A DNA stretch of 32,823 nt from an uncultured Dehalococcoidia bacterium. GTDB lineage: Bacteria > Chloroflexota > Dehalococcoidia > GIF9 > UBA5629. Positions 18,901 through 30,513 of this stretch are shown in pieces; position 1 is the first letter of the stretch; each line of letters starts with the position of its first letter. The notes beneath the pieces were generated by a model. That model did not search any database and was not told the origin of the DNA. It saw only the letters and a program-made list of their open reading frames with translations. The DNA lies in assembly GCA_903844685.1 (NCBI GenBank), contig CAIMUM010000127.1, positions 1-32,823 on the forward strand, given 5' to 3'. The position numbers and the translations under genes were made by a program.

Positions 18901-19675
18901 GGGTAAGGCCTGGATCGTACTGAAAGCCAAGCAGGAGGGTGTCATCAACCAGGACAGGTTGGACAGCGGGGGCCTGGCGAAGGTAAAGGAATGGCTTCGC
19001 GAGCATGTTATCAATGCGGAGAAAGTATTCGATGAGAGCGGCAAATACCGTGGCGAAGCGCGCAGGGCCAGCCTTATACTGTGGCTGGAGAAAGAAAAAG
19101 CCATTGGTATGCAGGCTGTCGACCGCAATATAAGCAACGAGGACCTCGATGCAATAGTTGAGAAGGTTTACCTTGAGAAAAAGGTTGTTCCACCGGTATT
19201 CGGCAAGATACAGTTGCGCGACGGCAGGACCGGCGAGCTTTTCGACCAGCCGGTTACCGTCGGTGTCATCTATATGATGAAGCTCATCCACCTTGTTGAC
19301 GATAAGGTACACGCCAGGTCGACAGGGCCTTATTCTTTAATTACACAACAGCCGCTGGGTGGTAAGGCACAGTTCGGCGGTCAGCGTTTCGGTGAGATGG
19401 AAGTTTGGGCGCTTGAGGCTTACGGCGCCAGCCACACGCTGCAGGAACTGCTTACGGTCAAGTCGGACGATGTCCAGGGCAGGGCCAAGGCCTATGAGGC
19501 GCTGGTAAAAGGCGAAGATGTGCTGCAGTCGGGCGTACCTGAATCGTTCAAGGTGCTCTTCATGGAGTTGCGCAGCCTCGGATTGGCCGTGGAGCTTCTC
19601 AATGAAGAGGATCAGAGCATAAACCTGTTTGAAGATAAAAGGAAAACGGGTGGCATACCCAAAGCTTTAAGATAG
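15953..19675 (+). CDS. rpoB: DNA-directed RNA polymerase subunit beta
   Basis: 1240 aa; [81 protein letters not shown]. Confidence 0.99.
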   Translation: MSISVTTENYNLPVVKTKNYARLPQVLEIPNLIQVQLDSFRWFMEEGVRDLLQEVSPIKDFTGQKMELSFAGYEFRPPADDVAQCRQRDRSYQSNLYVRASLLIKETGEIKEQEVFLGEIPLMTENGTFIISGAERVVVNQLIRSPGVYFTLTTEDSGRRLCNAKLIPEHGAWLEFETSNKGVIWAKIDGRRKIAVTTLLRAISAEGEPEDALQCNSDDDLTALFQADDNNSEHQYIRSTLEKEPETIRTKKESLIDIYKKLRPGEPPNEESAKGLIINMFFNPRRYDLGRIGRFKLNKRLEYEEQGYHVTSRALKPRDLVEIIRKIIQINNEAVLPDDIDHLGNRRVRTTGHLIQNQFRVGLIRLERTIKERMSFQNDDPTPTNLINNRPIIAAMREFFGGSQLSQFMDQTNPLAELTHKRRLSAMGPGGLSRERAGFEVRDVHHSHYGKICPIETPEGPNIGLIGSLATYARIDDLGFIETPYRKVYREISNKSVKLAGRTLRQNVLDSKKKLVAPADSLVDEAVARKISALAECSIKIVPYVSGEIEYFTADKETNKCIAQANAPLNARDEFQEERVGAIRTGKYVTEPPEKIDYMDVSPKQVFSVTTALIPFLEHDDANRALMGSNMQRQGVPLVRPEAPLIGTGMEREVAKYSGQVVYAAEDGEVTEVDSQRVVIKSDGRKHEYPLTKFYRTNQGTCINQRPVVSHGDKVKQGDVLADGAATQNGELALGQNVLCAFMTWRGYNFEDAIIISERLVKQDKFTSIHIERYETDARETKLGKEEITRDIPNVGEENLRDLDEKGVIRVGAEVHPQDILVGKITPKGETELTAEEKLLRAIFGEKAREVKDTSLTVPHGEGGKVIAVKEFIAERGDDLPANVLRLVRVWIAQRRKISVGDKMAGRHGNKGVISIILPEEDMPFLPDGRPVDIVLNPIGVPSRMNIGQILETHLGLAADIFGEKVINPIFDGADTVAVEDALGKAWIVLKAKQEGVINQDRLDSGGLAKVKEWLREHVINAEKVFDESGKYRGEARRASLILWLEKEKAIGMQAVDRNISNEDLDAIVEKVYLEKKVVPPVFGKIQLRDGRTGELFDQPVTVGVIYMMKLIHLVDDKVHARSTGPYSLITQQPLGGKAQFGGQRFGEMEVWALEAYGASHTLQELLTVKSDDVQGRAKAYEALVKGEDVLQSGVPESFKVLFMELRSLGLAVELLNEEDQSINLFEDKRKTGGIPKALR

Positions 19676-19685
19676 GGGATAAAAA

Positions 19686-22600
19686 GTGTTCGAAATAAAT
19701 GATTTTAACGCTATCCGCATCACCCTGGCTTCACCGACTCAGATCGAAGAATGGTCCTACGGCGAGGTTACCGAGCCGGAAACTATTAACTACAGGACGC
19801 TGAAGCCGGAGAAGGACGGCCTTTTTTGTGAGCGGATCTTCGGCCCGGTAAAGAATTACGAATGTTATTGCGGCAAGTACAAGAAAATCCGCTACAAAGG
19901 TATCACCTGTGAAAGGTGCGGCGTTACGGTCGAGCATTCCAAGGTCAGGCGTGAGAGGATGGGACATATCACGTTGGCTGCCCCGGTAGCGCATATCTGG
20001 TTTGCCCGGGGTGTACCCAGCCGGCTGGCCCTTCTGCTCGATATTTCCCCGCGCAACCTTGAGCGCGTGCTTTATTTTGCCCAGTATGTGATAACCTCCG
20101 TCAATGCCGATGCCTGCAAACAGAAGCTGGATGACTATTCCTCACGCAAGAAGCAGGAGTTGCTAACTGCCCTGGCCGAACTGGAAGCAGAAGCAGAGAA
20201 GAGGGATTCAAACCCCGAAAAACTGGCTGAAAGGAAGCTCGAAATTGAGGATAAATTAGGCGATCTGGATAACGATGCCAGGATCGATAATTCCGAGATA
20301 AATAAACTGCATTTGCAGGTGCTGAGTGAAAGCGAGTACCAGCAGCACCGTGAGAGGTACGGTGACGCCTTTGAGGTGGGTATGGGCGCTGAGGCCATAC
20401 TCAATATACTGAAGGCAATGAACCTGGAAGACCTGCGCCAGAAATTAGTCAAGGAAATTCGTGGGAGCGAGGGGCAAAAGCACAAGAAATTGAGCAAGCG
20501 TCTTCGCATAGTCGAGGCTTTTTGGCGGAGCAGCAATAAACCGGAATGGATGGTGTTCACCGTATTGCCGGTGCTGCCCCCGGAACTCCGTCCCATCGTT
20601 CAGCTTGACGGAGGCAGGTTTGCCACGAGCGACCTTAACGACCTGTACCGGAGGGTCATCAACCGCAACAACCGGTTGAAGAAATTGATGGAACTGGGTG
20701 CGCCTGAGATCATAGTCCGGAATGAGAAGCGGATGTTGCAGGAGGCGGTGGATGCCCTCATCGACAATGGCAGGAGGGGCCGGCTGCCCAGCGCTGCCAG
20801 CACGCACAAGCTTAAATCGCTATCAGACATGCTGCGCGGCAAGCAGGGGCGGTTCCGCCAGAACCTGCTGGGAAAGCGCGTTGATTACAGCGGACGCTCG
20901 GTGATCGTCGTCGGTCCTGAATTGAAATTGCACCAGTGCGGGTTGCCCAAGCATATGGCGCTTGAGCTTTTCAAGCCTTTTGTCATGCGCAGGCTCATTG
21001 AGCAGGGCTTCGCCCACAACATTAAAAGCGCCCGCCGGCAGGTTGAACGCGCGCGGCCGGAAGTTTGGGACATACTCTCTGAAGTTATCAAGGAGCGCCC
21101 GGTTATGCTGAACCGCGCCCCGACTCTTCACAGGTTGAGCATCCAGGCCTTTGAGCCGACGCTGATCGAGGGTAGTGCCATCCAGTTGCATCCCCTGGTA
21201 TGTTCCGCCTTCAATGCCGACTTTGATGGCGACCAGATGGCGGTACATGTACCGCTTTCAAGGTCTGCGGTGCGCGAGGCGCGTGACCAGATGCTGAGCA
21301 TACATAACATGCTGCTGCCGAGTTCCGGCGAACCTGTTATGACACCCACGCTGGATATGGTTCTTGGCTGTTATTACCTGACCAATATGAAAACACACCC
21401 CGGCGAGAGGCTCAAGGAGTTTGGAAGCCCCGGAGAGGCCGTGCTTGCTTATGAGATGTTCAATATAACCGGCGAAAGCCGGTATCCGGACTTGCACGAA
21501 GAGATACTGGTAAGAATAAGGGGTAGTGAAGAAAAACCGGATTCCGTAGAAAATGAAGCGCCGAGTGAAATCCCTGAATCCGTTACCAAATATGAGGAAA
21601 TGAGGATGGTGGGGAAGGATAGCAGCAATATCAAGACAAGCGTCGGCCGCATCATTTTCAACCAGATGCTGCCAGCGGATCTGCGGCAGCATGATCCCTA
21701 CAAGGGTTTCTGTAATTTTGCTACCAGCAAAGGTGACTTGCGCCGGTTGGTATCGGAATGCTTTCGATGGTGTGGCAGCGAAAAGACAGTAAGCATGCTG
21801 GATGAATTAAAAAGTATTGGTTTCGAATATACAACTAAATCGGGGACCAGTATATCAGCCCGTGATATTGAGGTACCCAAAATCAAGCCGAGACTTATGA
21901 GCAGGGGCGATGAAGATATCGCTATCCTGCAGAGTCAGTTCAACAAGGGTTTGATAACTGATGAAGAGTTTGAAAGCCAGGCCATAGATGTATGGACGCG
22001 CACTACAAACCAGATTGAAGACGAGATTAAGAAATCGCTTGACAGGTATGGTGGCGTGTACATGATGTCGCAGTCAGGCGCCAAGGGTAATATCTCCCAG
22101 ATAAGGCAGATGGCCGGTATACGCGGCCTGATGACTGACCCTTCCGGGCGCATTATACCGTTCCCCATCAAGGCCAGTTTCCGTGAAGGCCTTTCGGTGA
22201 TGGAATATTTCATGTCCACCCACGGAGCACGCAAGGGGCTTGCGGATACCGCTCTAAGGACGTCCGATGCCGGTTACCTTACCCGCCGCCTCATAGATGT
22301 GGCGCAGGATTTGATTATCCTTGAAGAAGACTGCGGTTATTCAGGAGATGGGCTGCAATTTTCCAACGTGTACAGCGAAAAGGAAAAGGGACTGTTACCA
22401 TCGTTTGAGGAGCGTATCAAAGGACGCCTGGCCGCCAGGGATATCGTTGACTCAAAGACCGGGGAGATCATAGTAAGCAAGAATGAGATGATCGGCGAGG
22501 AAAAGATTGAGCAGATTGCGCGGGCGGAAATAAAAGAAGTGAGCGTCAGGTCGCCGCTGATGTGCAATTCCAAGCGTGGCGTCTGCCGGAATTGCTACGG

Positions 22601-23786
22601 GCGCGATCTTTCATCGACAGCGCTGGTCAAGATAGGGACAGCCGTAGGTATTATCGCTGCCCAGAGTATCGGCGAACCAGGCACACAGCTTACACTACGC
22701 ACCTTTCATACCGGCGGCGTAGCGGGAGGTAGGGATATCACTACCGGTCTGCCGCGCGTTGAGGAGCTTTTCGAGGCTCGGGTCCCCAAGGGCAAGGCCG
22801 TGCTTACCGAGATAGACGGGACCGTGAACTTGAACGAGGTAGTTGAGGAGGACGTCCTCAAACGCCGCGAGATAATCATCACCCATATTGAAGCATACCC
22901 TATTGAATATGAGATCCCTGCCGGCTATAAAATACTGGTAGAAGGCAATGCGCGTGTTAGGGGAGGCGAAGTAATGGCCGAGCCTGACACCGCCCTGGTT
23001 AAATCCGGGGATGATGGGCTCAAGCCCCTGGTTGCGCGCGTTGACGGGCTGGTCAGGGTAGAAAAAGGTAAGATAATACTGACCTACGAGGAAAAGGACG
23101 AAAGGAAGTATGACGATATACCTGTGACCAGCCATATACTGGTCAAACAGGGCGAATATGTGCGTGCCGGGGACAAGCTTATCGATGGTGTTAAGGACCC
23201 GCAGGATATATTGCATATCAATGGCCGCCAGGACGTGCTGCGTTACCTGATCAACGAGGTGCAGATGGTTTACCGATCGCAGGGTGTGAGTATCAATGAC
23301 AAGCATATCGAGACCATCGTCAAGCAGATGTTAAAGAGGGTGAGGGTCGAGTTCTCGGGTGATACCGATCTCCTGGTGGGCGACCTGGTTGACAGGCTGG
23401 ATTTCGAAAACATCAATGCCAAAATGGAAGCAGAGGGTGGTGACCAGTCTGTTGCCCGCCCTGTACTGCTGGGCATAACCCGTGCATCACTGAATACCGA
23501 TAGCTGGCTTGCGGCAGCATCGTTCCAGGAAACCACCAGGGTGCTGGCGGAAGCGGCGATCTGGGGAAAGACGGACAGGCTGCATGGACTCAAAGAGAAT
23601 GTCATTATCGGTAAGTTAATACCTTCTGCTGTCACACTGACACAGAAGCTGGGCAAGCCGGTTAACAGACTGCTCGACGACAGCGCCGAAGTTTTCACTG
23701 AACCGGTTTCCGATTTCATTAACCCGCTCACTGTTGACGATATTGAGACTGAAGAAACGGTTGAAAACCAGGTAGAACAGGAATAG
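19686..23786 (+). CDS. rpoC: DNA-directed RNA polymerase subunit beta'
   Basis: 1366 aa; [23 protein letters not shown] zinc site, [17 protein letters not shown] catalytic motif, [17 protein letters not shown]. Confidence 0.99.
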   Translation: MFEINDFNAIRITLASPTQIEEWSYGEVTEPETINYRTLKPEKDGLFCERIFGPVKNYECYCGKYKKIRYKGITCERCGVTVEHSKVRRERMGHITLAAPVAHIWFARGVPSRLALLLDISPRNLERVLYFAQYVITSVNADACKQKLDDYSSRKKQELLTALAELEAEAEKRDSNPEKLAERKLEIEDKLGDLDNDARIDNSEINKLHLQVLSESEYQQHRERYGDAFEVGMGAEAILNILKAMNLEDLRQKLVKEIRGSEGQKHKKLSKRLRIVEAFWRSSNKPEWMVFTVLPVLPPELRPIVQLDGGRFATSDLNDLYRRVINRNNRLKKLMELGAPEIIVRNEKRMLQEAVDALIDNGRRGRLPSAASTHKLKSLSDMLRGKQGRFRQNLLGKRVDYSGRSVIVVGPELKLHQCGLPKHMALELFKPFVMRRLIEQGFAHNIKSARRQVERARPEVWDILSEVIKERPVMLNRAPTLHRLSIQAFEPTLIEGSAIQLHPLVCSAFNADFDGDQMAVHVPLSRSAVREARDQMLSIHNMLLPSSGEPVMTPTLDMVLGCYYLTNMKTHPGERLKEFGSPGEAVLAYEMFNITGESRYPDLHEEILVRIRGSEEKPDSVENEAPSEIPESVTKYEEMRMVGKDSSNIKTSVGRIIFNQMLPADLRQHDPYKGFCNFATSKGDLRRLVSECFRWCGSEKTVSMLDELKSIGFEYTTKSGTSISARDIEVPKIKPRLMSRGDEDIAILQSQFNKGLITDEEFESQAIDVWTRTTNQIEDEIKKSLDRYGGVYMMSQSGAKGNISQIRQMAGIRGLMTDPSGRIIPFPIKASFREGLSVMEYFMSTHGARKGLADTALRTSDAGYLTRRLIDVAQDLIILEEDCGYSGDGLQFSNVYSEKEKGLLPSFEERIKGRLAARDIVDSKTGEIIVSKNEMIGEEKIEQIARAEIKEVSVRSPLMCNSKRGVCRNCYGRDLSSTALVKIGTAVGIIAAQSIGEPGTQLTLRTFHTGGVAGGRDITTGLPRVEELFEARVPKGKAVLTEIDGTVNLNEVVEEDVLKRREIIITHIEAYPIEYEIPAGYKILVEGNARVRGGEVMAEPDTALVKSGDDGLKPLVARVDGLVRVEKGKIILTYEEKDERKYDDIPVTSHILVKQGEYVRAGDKLIDGVKDPQDILHINGRQDVLRYLINEVQMVYRSQGVSINDKHIETIVKQMLKRVRVEFSGDTDLLVGDLVDRLDFENINAKMEAEGGDQSVARPVLLGITRASLNTDSWLAAASFQETTRVLAEAAIWGKTDRLHGLKENVIIGKLIPSAVTLTQKLGKPVNRLLDDSAEVFTEPVSDFINPLTVDDIETEETVENQVEQE

Positions 23787-23805
23787 CCGTCCCTGAAATC
23801 GATTA

Positions 23806-23840
23806 AAAGGTCCCCGCAGAATGCGGGGACCTTTCGTTTT
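23806..23840 (+). terminator. Rho-independent terminator of rpoBC
   Basis: AAAGGTCCCCGCA-GAA-TGCGGGGACCTTT (13-bp perfect stem) followed by CGTTTT. Confidence 0.93.
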
Positions 23841-23913
23841 GGGGGTGCTGACGCATCTGTGTTTTCAAAACCGTGTGCTATAATGCTATCAAAATTTAGT
23901 TACCTATCTAAGT

Positions 23914-24948
23914 ATGCAGGAAGCTGAATCTACGCGTGTAGTATCCGGCAAGCCCGGACCGGAAGACGGTTCGCTGGACGCCAACCTGAGGCCCAGGCGG
24001 CTGGGTGACTTTATCGGGCAGCAGAAGGTCAAAGATAACTTAGATATCGGCATCCGGGCTGCGCAGAAGCGTGGCGAGGCGATTGACCACATACTGCTTT
24101 ACGGCCCGCCGGGGTTGGGTAAAACTACACTGGCATTCATTATTGCCGGCGAAATGGGCGTTAATATCAAAGTCAGTTCCGGCCCTGCCATTGAGCGTCC
24201 GGGAGACCTGGCCGCCATCCTGACGAACCTGCAAAAGGGAGACGTCCTTTTCATAGATGAAGTCCACCGCCTGAGCAGGATAGTGGAGGAGATACTCTAC
24301 CCTGCCATGGAAGACTTCGCACTTGATATTATATTAGGCAAGGGGCCAGGCGCCCGCAGCCTGCGCCTGAACCTGCCCCGATTTACGCTGATAGGCGCCA
24401 CTACCCGCTTTGCTTCCATGAGTTCTCCGCTGCGGGATAGGTTCGGCTCGGTACACCGCCTGGATTTCTACGATGCCGTCTCCATCGGCTCGATCGTAAA
24501 GCGCTCGGCCCAGATATTCAAGTTAAAGATTGATGACGAGAGCATTGATTTGATCGCCTGCCGCGCCAGGGGCACACCCCGCGTGGCCAACCGCCTTCTG
24601 AAGCGCATCAGGGACTATGCCCAGGTCAAGGCCGACGGTGCAGTAAACCGTGAAGTGACTATTGAGGCCATGGGCAAACTCGAGGTCGATGAACTCGGGC
24701 TGGATGAGATAGACAGGAAAGTGCTCAGGACGATAATACAGAAATTTGACGGGGGACCTGTTGGCCTGGATACCATTGCCGCTTCCATAAGCGAAGAAGC
24801 TGATACAATTGAAGGAGTGTATGAGCCATATTTATTGCAATTAGGATTCCTCGAGAGGACCCCCAGGGGACGTCAGGCCACCCGCTCGGCCTACAAACAT
24901 CTCGGCATAGCCTACAAGAAAGGCCCTCCGCAGGGAAGCCTGTGGTAA
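23914..24948 (+). CDS. ruvB: Holliday junction branch migration helicase RuvB
   Basis: [94 protein letters not shown]. Confidence 0.98.
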   Translation: MQEAESTRVVSGKPGPEDGSLDANLRPRRLGDFIGQQKVKDNLDIGIRAAQKRGEAIDHILLYGPPGLGKTTLAFIIAGEMGVNIKVSSGPAIERPGDLAAILTNLQKGDVLFIDEVHRLSRIVEEILYPAMEDFALDIILGKGPGARSLRLNLPRFTLIGATTRFASMSSPLRDRFGSVHRLDFYDAVSIGSIVKRSAQIFKLKIDDESIDLIACRARGTPRVANRLLKRIRDYAQVKADGAVNREVTIEAMGKLEVDELGLDEIDRKVLRTIIQKFDGGPVGLDTIAASISEEADTIEGVYEPYLLQLGFLERTPRGRQATRSAYKHLGIAYKKGPPQGSLW

Positions 24949-24959
24949 AGTCATGCTAT

Positions 24960-24988
24960 TTGACAGCGCCTTTTTATTTCGGTATAGT
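24960..24988 (+). promoter_or_regulatory. Promoter of the 5S rRNA gene
   Basis: TTGACA (24960-24965), 17-nt spacer, TATAGT (24983-24988), about 15 nt upstream of the 5S gene. Confidence 0.8.
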
Positions 24989-25002
24989 ATATTCCATTAA
25001 AA

Positions 25003-25125
25003 GTCCTCTGGTGGTCAGAGCGAGGCGGCACCACCCGTTCCCATCCCGAACACGGAAGTGAAACGCTTCAGCGCAGACGATACTGAGGGAGGAATTCCTT
25101 GGGAAAATATGCCACTGCCAGGGAC
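25003..25125 (+). rRNA. rrf: 5S ribosomal RNA
   Basis: Contains 5S core CACCCGTTCCCATCCCGAACACGGAAGTGAAAC; terminal helix GTCCTCTGGTGG...CCACTGCCAGGGAC; followed by a T7 run. Confidence 0.93.
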
Positions 25126-25190
25126 TTTTTTTATTGCCTTTTTTCAACCGCAAATATTCATCTAATCCTTTCCCCTGAAGCTGGTACTCT

Positions 25191-25219
25191 TTGACTTGCA
25201 CTATTGTTCAACTTATAAT
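25191..25219 (+). promoter_or_regulatory. Promoter of clpC
   Basis: TTGACT (25191-25196), 17-nt spacer, TATAAT (25214-25219). Confidence 0.8.
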
Positions 25220-25274
25220 TCATAGTACGTAGCATCTTTTAAGCATTAGCTAAATCCAAATTTTTGAGGTTACT

Positions 25275-27791
25275 ATGGCCAGTAGATTTGAGAAATTTTC
25301 CGAACGTGCCCGCAGGGCCCTGACCCGGGCCCAGGAGGAAGCGCAACACTTCGGGCACAACTATATAGATACGGAACACATACTGCTGGGATTAATCGCA
25401 GAGGATGACAGCGTGGCCAGCCAGGTGCTCAATAACCTGGGAGTGGCAACCAGTAAGGTCAGGTCTGCGGTGGAATTCATAGTGGGAAGGGGCGGCCGGC
25501 CCAATACCAACGAGGTGGGGCTCACGCCGCGGGCCAAGAAGGTTATCGAACTGGCCGTGGACGAGGCCCGGCGCTTGAATCACAGCTATATCGGCACCGA
25601 ACACCTTTTGCTTGGCCTGCTCAAGGAACGCGAAGGGTCAGCGGCCGGCGTACTGGAGAGCCTGGGGATTACATTCGATAAGGTACAGGCTGAAGTGGGG
25701 AAGCTTTTGAATACAGGCAGCGGGCAGGCCAGGGCAGTGACCAAGGAAGGGGCAAGGACGCCGATATTGGATCAACTCGGTGTTGACCTGACCAACCTGG
25801 CCCGCAACGGCAAGTTGGACGTTATCGTCGGAAGGGAGAAGGAATGCGAGCGCATTATTCAGATACTCAGCCGGCGCACCAAGAATAATCCCGCCCTCAT
25901 CGGCGAACCCGGTGTAGGGAAATCGGCCATCGTAGCGAAATTGGCGCAGCAGATAGTGACAGGAGATATACCTGAGCCTTTGAGGAACAAGCGCCTGGTG
26001 ACGCTGGATATCGGTTCGCTGGTGGCGGGCACCAAATACCGGGGGGAATTTGAAGAAAGGTTAAAAAAGGTATTAGACGAGATAAAAGGCGCAGGCAATT
26101 GCATAGTCTTTATTGACGAGCTGCATACCATCGTTGGAGCCGGGGCTGCCGAAGGTGCGGTGGATGCTTCCAACATTCTCAAGCCGTCATTGTCCAGGGG
26201 TGAGATACAGTTCATCGGGGCGACCACGCTGGATGAATACCGTAAATATATCGAGAAGGATGCCGGGCTTGAAAGGCGGTTTCAACCTGTAACAGTGACG
26301 GAACCCACCTACGAGCAGACTATTGAGATATTGAAAGGCATCAAGCACCATTATGAGGACTATCATAAATTGATTATAAATGATGAGGCCTTGAGCGCAG
26401 CGGCCTCAATGGCATCACGCTATATATCGGACCGTTTTCTGCCGGATAAGGCTATCGACATCATGGATGAGGCTTCATCCCGCGTACGTATAAAGAAGGG
26501 CGTAGTGCCGATCAGCATAGGCGAAGCGCAGAAGGCGCTGGAGAGCCTGCGGCGCGATAAAGATAATGCCATAGGTTCCCAGCAGTACGAGATGGCGGCC
26601 GAGCTACGTGACAGGGAAGTGCAGCTCCAGGCCAAGATTAAGAATATGGAACAGGAATGGCAGGACACCCAGAAAAAGGAAACTCCCATTGTTACCAAGG
26701 AAGATATAGCTGAAGTGGTTAGCATGTGGACAGGCATTCCCGTAGTCAGCCTCACAACAGACGAAACGGAACGACTGCTTAAGATGGAAGAGGCTATACA
26801 CCAGGATATTGTTGGCCAGGATGAGGCAGTCGCCACTATTGCAAGGGCTGTAAGGCGCTCACGGGCGGGGCTCAAGGAGACCAGGCGGCCGATGGGATGT
26901 TTTATCTTCCTGGGCCCGACCGGCGTGGGAAAGACAGCGCTGGTCAAGGCTTTGGCCAAGTTTATGTTCAACAAGGAAGACGCTATGGTCAGGCTGGATA
27001 TGTCCGAATTTATGGAGCAGCATAACGTGGCCAGGCTGGTCGGCGCACCCCCTGGATACATCGGCTATGAAGAGGGTGGTCAGTTGACCGAGGCAGTGAG
27101 GCGTAACCCTTATACCGTGATCCTGCTGGATGAGATAGAGAAAGCACATTCGAATGTTTACGATATCCTCCTGCAGATAATGGACGATGGACATTTGACG
27201 GATGCTAAGGGTAGAAGGGTGGATTTTCGGAATACTATCATAGTTATGACGAGCAACGTCGGCGCCGAGGAAATAAAGCGTGCCAGCATAGGTTTCAATG
27301 TTAGGGGCACTGAAGAACAGAATCGCCAGGTTGCCTATGAAAAGATGAAAGAAAGCGTAATGGGCGTTCTGAAGAAGAAATTCAGGCCGGAATTCCTCAA
27401 CCGTATTGATGCTTCGGTGGTATTTCATGCGCTCACCCCGGATCATATTCGCCAGATTGTTAATCTCATGCTTCGCGAGGCGGTGGCTTCCATGAAGGAA
27501 AAGCAGATAACCCTTGAGATATCCGAGGCCGCCAGGGATTACCTCGGGGAAAAAGGTTATGACCCCAATTACGGCGCCAGGCCTTTGCGCCGTGTTATCC
27601 AGCAGGACGTGGAAGATAAACTGTCTGAAAATGTGCTGCGCGGCGAGTACGAAATCGGGAACACTGTGCTGGTTGATTACAATGGCAGCGAGATAGTTAT
27701 CCGCAAACTGGAGAAGGTGTCCGCTTCCGCGGTAGAGAGCAAGTTGCTGCCGGGCGAGAGCAACCACATGCTCAGCGACAGCAATACCTGA
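25275..27791 (+). CDS. clpC: ATP-dependent Clp protease ATP-binding subunit ClpC
   Basis: 838 aa; N-terminal Clp_N repeats, GEPGVGKSAIV and GPTGVGKTALV Walker A motifs, UVR-like segment (DNAIGSQQYEMAAELRDREVQL), VGAPPGYIGYEEGGQLTEAVRRNPY. Confidence 0.97.
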   Translation: MASRFEKFSERARRALTRAQEEAQHFGHNYIDTEHILLGLIAEDDSVASQVLNNLGVATSKVRSAVEFIVGRGGRPNTNEVGLTPRAKKVIELAVDEARRLNHSYIGTEHLLLGLLKEREGSAAGVLESLGITFDKVQAEVGKLLNTGSGQARAVTKEGARTPILDQLGVDLTNLARNGKLDVIVGREKECERIIQILSRRTKNNPALIGEPGVGKSAIVAKLAQQIVTGDIPEPLRNKRLVTLDIGSLVAGTKYRGEFEERLKKVLDEIKGAGNCIVFIDELHTIVGAGAAEGAVDASNILKPSLSRGEIQFIGATTLDEYRKYIEKDAGLERRFQPVTVTEPTYEQTIEILKGIKHHYEDYHKLIINDEALSAAASMASRYISDRFLPDKAIDIMDEASSRVRIKKGVVPISIGEAQKALESLRRDKDNAIGSQQYEMAAELRDREVQLQAKIKNMEQEWQDTQKKETPIVTKEDIAEVVSMWTGIPVVSLTTDETERLLKMEEAIHQDIVGQDEAVATIARAVRRSRAGLKETRRPMGCFIFLGPTGVGKTALVKALAKFMFNKEDAMVRLDMSEFMEQHNVARLVGAPPGYIGYEEGGQLTEAVRRNPYTVILLDEIEKAHSNVYDILLQIMDDGHLTDAKGRRVDFRNTIIVMTSNVGAEEIKRASIGFNVRGTEEQNRQVAYEKMKESVMGVLKKKFRPEFLNRIDASVVFHALTPDHIRQIVNLMLREAVASMKEKQITLEISEAARDYLGEKGYDPNYGARPLRRVIQQDVEDKLSENVLRGEYEIGNTVLVDYNGSEIVIRKLEKVSASAVESKLLPGESNHMLSDSNT

Positions 27792-27939
27792 ATTACCCGG
27801 GAACGTCCTTAACCTGAAGGCGGGAACGCTGTTAAATCCGCCGTCCTGCGCCTGTTTATCCGGGTCAATAGCTGAGAAAGTTATGGCTATTTTTGTTATG
27901 ATTTGCCGGCTGAAAGTTTGATGTAAGGGTAAGAGAGAA

Positions 27940-29343
27940 TTGGAGAAATCGAAAACCAGGACGGTCTTCATTTGCCAGAATTGCGGCCGGGAAAGTACCA
28001 AGTGGGAGGGGAAGTGCTCAGGTTGCCAGGAATGGAACTGCCTGGTGGAAAACACAGTTACCGTGAGCAAGCGCACGGTTGCACCGCGTCCTGATTCCGC
28101 AGGCCTGCTGCTGGAACTGGCAAAAGTGCAGAAGGATGTTTATGCGCGTGTCACCTTTCCCATCGAAGAATTGAACCGCGTGCTGGGAGGAGGACTGGTG
28201 GCCGGGTCGGTGATACTGATAAGCGGCGACCCGGGGATCGGCAAATCCACGCTGCTCCTGCAGATATCAGATGCCATCAGCAAGAGGAAGGACGGGCAGG
28301 CGGTATATATCTCGGGCGAGGAATCTTCGCAGCAGCTCAAGATGCGCGCGGAGAGGCTGGGTGTCAGCGGCGACGGGCTGTATATCTACCCCGAAACTAA
28401 TATGGAAAATGTCATGGCCCGGCTGGAAACGATGCAACCTGACCTGGTAGTAGTGGACTCGGTTCAGACCGTTTACCTTGAGGATATCAACGGGGCGCCG
28501 GGCAGCATCAACCAGATACGTGAATGCACCCTGCGCCTGCTGCGTTGGGCCAAGAAGTCGGGGGTGCCCGTTTTTATCTCGGGCCATGTAACCAAGGACG
28601 GGGCGATCGCCGGGCCCAAGACACTGGAGCATATCGTGGACGTGGTGCTTTACCTTGAAGGGGAGTCGTTCAACAGCTACCGCATCCTGCGCAGCGCCAA
28701 GAACAGGTTCGGCTCCACCAACGAAGTGGGAGTTTTCGAGATGTGCGGCACTGGATTGATGGAGGTCAGCAATCCATCCCAGATGTTCCTTGAATCGTAT
28801 GTAAATGGGGCTATAGGCGCAGCGGTTGTCCCTACCCTTGAAGGCAGCCGGCCGCTGCTGGTGGAGGTACAGGCGCTGACCAGCATCGCGGCATATGGTC
28901 CCCCGCGGCGTGTCAGCAACGGCGTTGATTTCAACCGGCTACTGCTGATATCGGCCGTGCTGTCCCGGCGCGCCGGTGTAGGCCTGTACAACCAGGATAT
29001 TATCGTGAATGTAACCGGCGGGCTTAAGATAGCTGAGCCGGCCGCCGACCTCGGCATCGCCCTGGCCATAGCGTCCAGCTTCAGGGACGCCCGTGCCATA
29101 CCCGGTACGGTCGCTGTGGGCGAGATCGGCCTGAGCGGGGAATTGAGGCCGGTGCCGCAGATGGAAAGAAGGATATCCGAGGCGGCGAGGTTGGGTTTTA
29201 CCAGGTGCATAATCCCTGCTTCCTTTAATAAAACTGCGCCACGGGTGAAAGGTATTGAGTTAATCAGGGCCGGCAATATCGCCGAGGCGCTGCGGCTTGG
29301 CCTGGAAAAGACCGTGAAGGCCAGGGAGCAGGTTGAGGACTGA
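27940..29343 (+). CDS. radA: DNA repair protein RadA (TTG start)
   Basis: C4 zinc finger CQNCGRESTKWEGKCSGCQEWN, GGGLVAGSVILISGDPGIGKSTLLLQ, KNRFGSTNEVGVFEM, C-terminal Lon-like domain. Confidence 0.97.
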   Translation: MEKSKTRTVFICQNCGRESTKWEGKCSGCQEWNCLVENTVTVSKRTVAPRPDSAGLLLELAKVQKDVYARVTFPIEELNRVLGGGLVAGSVILISGDPGIGKSTLLLQISDAISKRKDGQAVYISGEESSQQLKMRAERLGVSGDGLYIYPETNMENVMARLETMQPDLVVVDSVQTVYLEDINGAPGSINQIRECTLRLLRWAKKSGVPVFISGHVTKDGAIAGPKTLEHIVDVVLYLEGESFNSYRILRSAKNRFGSTNEVGVFEMCGTGLMEVSNPSQMFLESYVNGAIGAAVVPTLEGSRPLLVEVQALTSIAAYGPPRRVSNGVDFNRLLLISAVLSRRAGVGLYNQDIIVNVTGGLKIAEPAADLGIALAIASSFRDARAIPGTVAVGEIGLSGELRPVPQMERRISEAARLGFTRCIIPASFNKTAPRVKGIELIRAGNIAEALRLGLEKTVKAREQVED

Positions 29344-29344
29344 T

Positions 29345-30013
29345 GTGGACAGGGTAGCAGCCATAGTGGTCGGCGCGGGAAGCGCTGAAAGGATGGGGAC
29401 CGACAAAATATTTGCGGGGTTGGCGGGCAAACCATGCATAGCCTGGCCGCTGGACGTCCTGCAGGGCTGCCGGGCGATAAATGAAATCATCCTGGTTTTA
29501 CATAAAGATAAGATGGAAACCGGTAAAAAGATGGTTGCTGAAAGAGGGTTAACCAAGGTATCGGCGATCTGTGAGGGCGGGAGATTGCGCCAGGATTCGG
29601 TGAAGAAAGGATTGGAAAAGGTGCAGGGCTGCCAGTGGGTATTGGTGCATGATGGCGCGCGCCCGTTTCTGACCGGTAAACTGATTGACGACGGTATTGA
29701 AGCTGCCAGGCAGACCGGCGCAGCGGTAGCGGCAGTGCCGGTAAAGGATACCGTTAAAGAGGTTGATGGGGAGGGGTTGGTTAGCAGGACTCTGGAACGC
29801 GGCCTTCTCAGGGTGGTACAGACGCCGCAGGTTTTCCGGGCCGATGTATTAAAGCAAGCCTACCTGGCGATCAATGGTGAATTTACCGATGACGCTGCTG
29901 TCGTGGAGCGGGCGGGCTATAAGGTAAAATTATATCCCGGCGATTACAGGAATATTAAAATTACCACGCCGGAGGACCTTTTGCTGGCGGAAATAAGTGC
30001 AAGGAGCAGGTGA
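29345..30013 (+). CDS. ispD: 2-C-methyl-D-erythritol 4-phosphate cytidylyltransferase (GTG start; ORF open to 29333)
   Basis: AAIVVGAGSAERMGTDKIFAGLAGKP, EGGRLRQDSVKKGLE, VLVHDGARPFL, TPQVFRADVL, NIKITTPEDLLLAE. Confidence 0.96.
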   Translation: MDRVAAIVVGAGSAERMGTDKIFAGLAGKPCIAWPLDVLQGCRAINEIILVLHKDKMETGKKMVAERGLTKVSAICEGGRLRQDSVKKGLEKVQGCQWVLVHDGARPFLTGKLIDDGIEAARQTGAAVAAVPVKDTVKEVDGEGLVSRTLERGLLRVVQTPQVFRADVLKQAYLAINGEFTDDAAVVERAGYKVKLYPGDYRNIKITTPEDLLLAEISARSR

Positions 30014-30017
30014 TAAA

Positions 30018-30488
30018 ATGAGAGCAGGAATCGGCTATGACGCGCATCCCCTGGTACCCGGCAGGCAGCTTATTCTGGGCGGCGTCAGGGTACCTTTCGA
30101 GAACGGGTTGGAAGGCTACAGCGACGCGGATGTCCTTGTCCATGCCATCATGGATGCCCTGCTGGGGGCCGCCGGGTTAAAGGATATCGGCCATCAGTTC
30201 CCGGCAGGTGACCCGCAGCATAAAGACGCCTCAAGCATACACATGCTTGAGCATGTCGGGCGCAAGGTTTCATCGCAGGGTTATGTTATCCGGAACGTGG
30301 ATAGCACCCTAATTGCCCAGCAACCCAAGATCGCGCCCTATATAGATCAAATGCGGCACAACATAGCTGAGGCGCTGCGCATTGAAGATGACCATGTCAT
30401 GGTCAAGGCGACCACCACCGACAGGCTGGGCTTTGAAGGCAAGGGAGAGGGGATGGCAGCTATGGCCGTTGCCATGCTGTCTGAATGA
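30018..30488 (+). CDS. ispF: 2-C-methyl-D-erythritol 2,4-cyclodiphosphate synthase
   Basis: MRAGIGYDAHPLVPGRQLILGGVRVP, GYSDADVLVHAIMDALLGAAGLKDIG, VKATTTDRLGFEGKGEGMAAMAVAML. Confidence 0.97.
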   Translation: MRAGIGYDAHPLVPGRQLILGGVRVPFENGLEGYSDADVLVHAIMDALLGAAGLKDIGHQFPAGDPQHKDASSIHMLEHVGRKVSSQGYVIRNVDSTLIAQQPKIAPYIDQMRHNIAEALRIEDDHVMVKATTTDRLGFEGKGEGMAAMAVAMLSE

Positions 30489-30513
30489 GGTTGGTTATTT
30501 AGCGAGGTACTGG

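Noticed and set aside
18113-19312. 399-aa minus-strand ORF opposite rpoB
   Set aside because: Shadow ORF of rpoB; low-plausibility protein and no independent expression signals.
22695-23306. 203-aa minus-strand ORF opposite rpoC
   Set aside because: Shadow ORF of a confidently assigned gene.
26859-28076. 405-aa minus-strand ORF opposite clpC/radA
   Set aside because: Antisense shadow of strongly recognisable clpC and radA; no family motifs, composition typical of reverse-complement translation.
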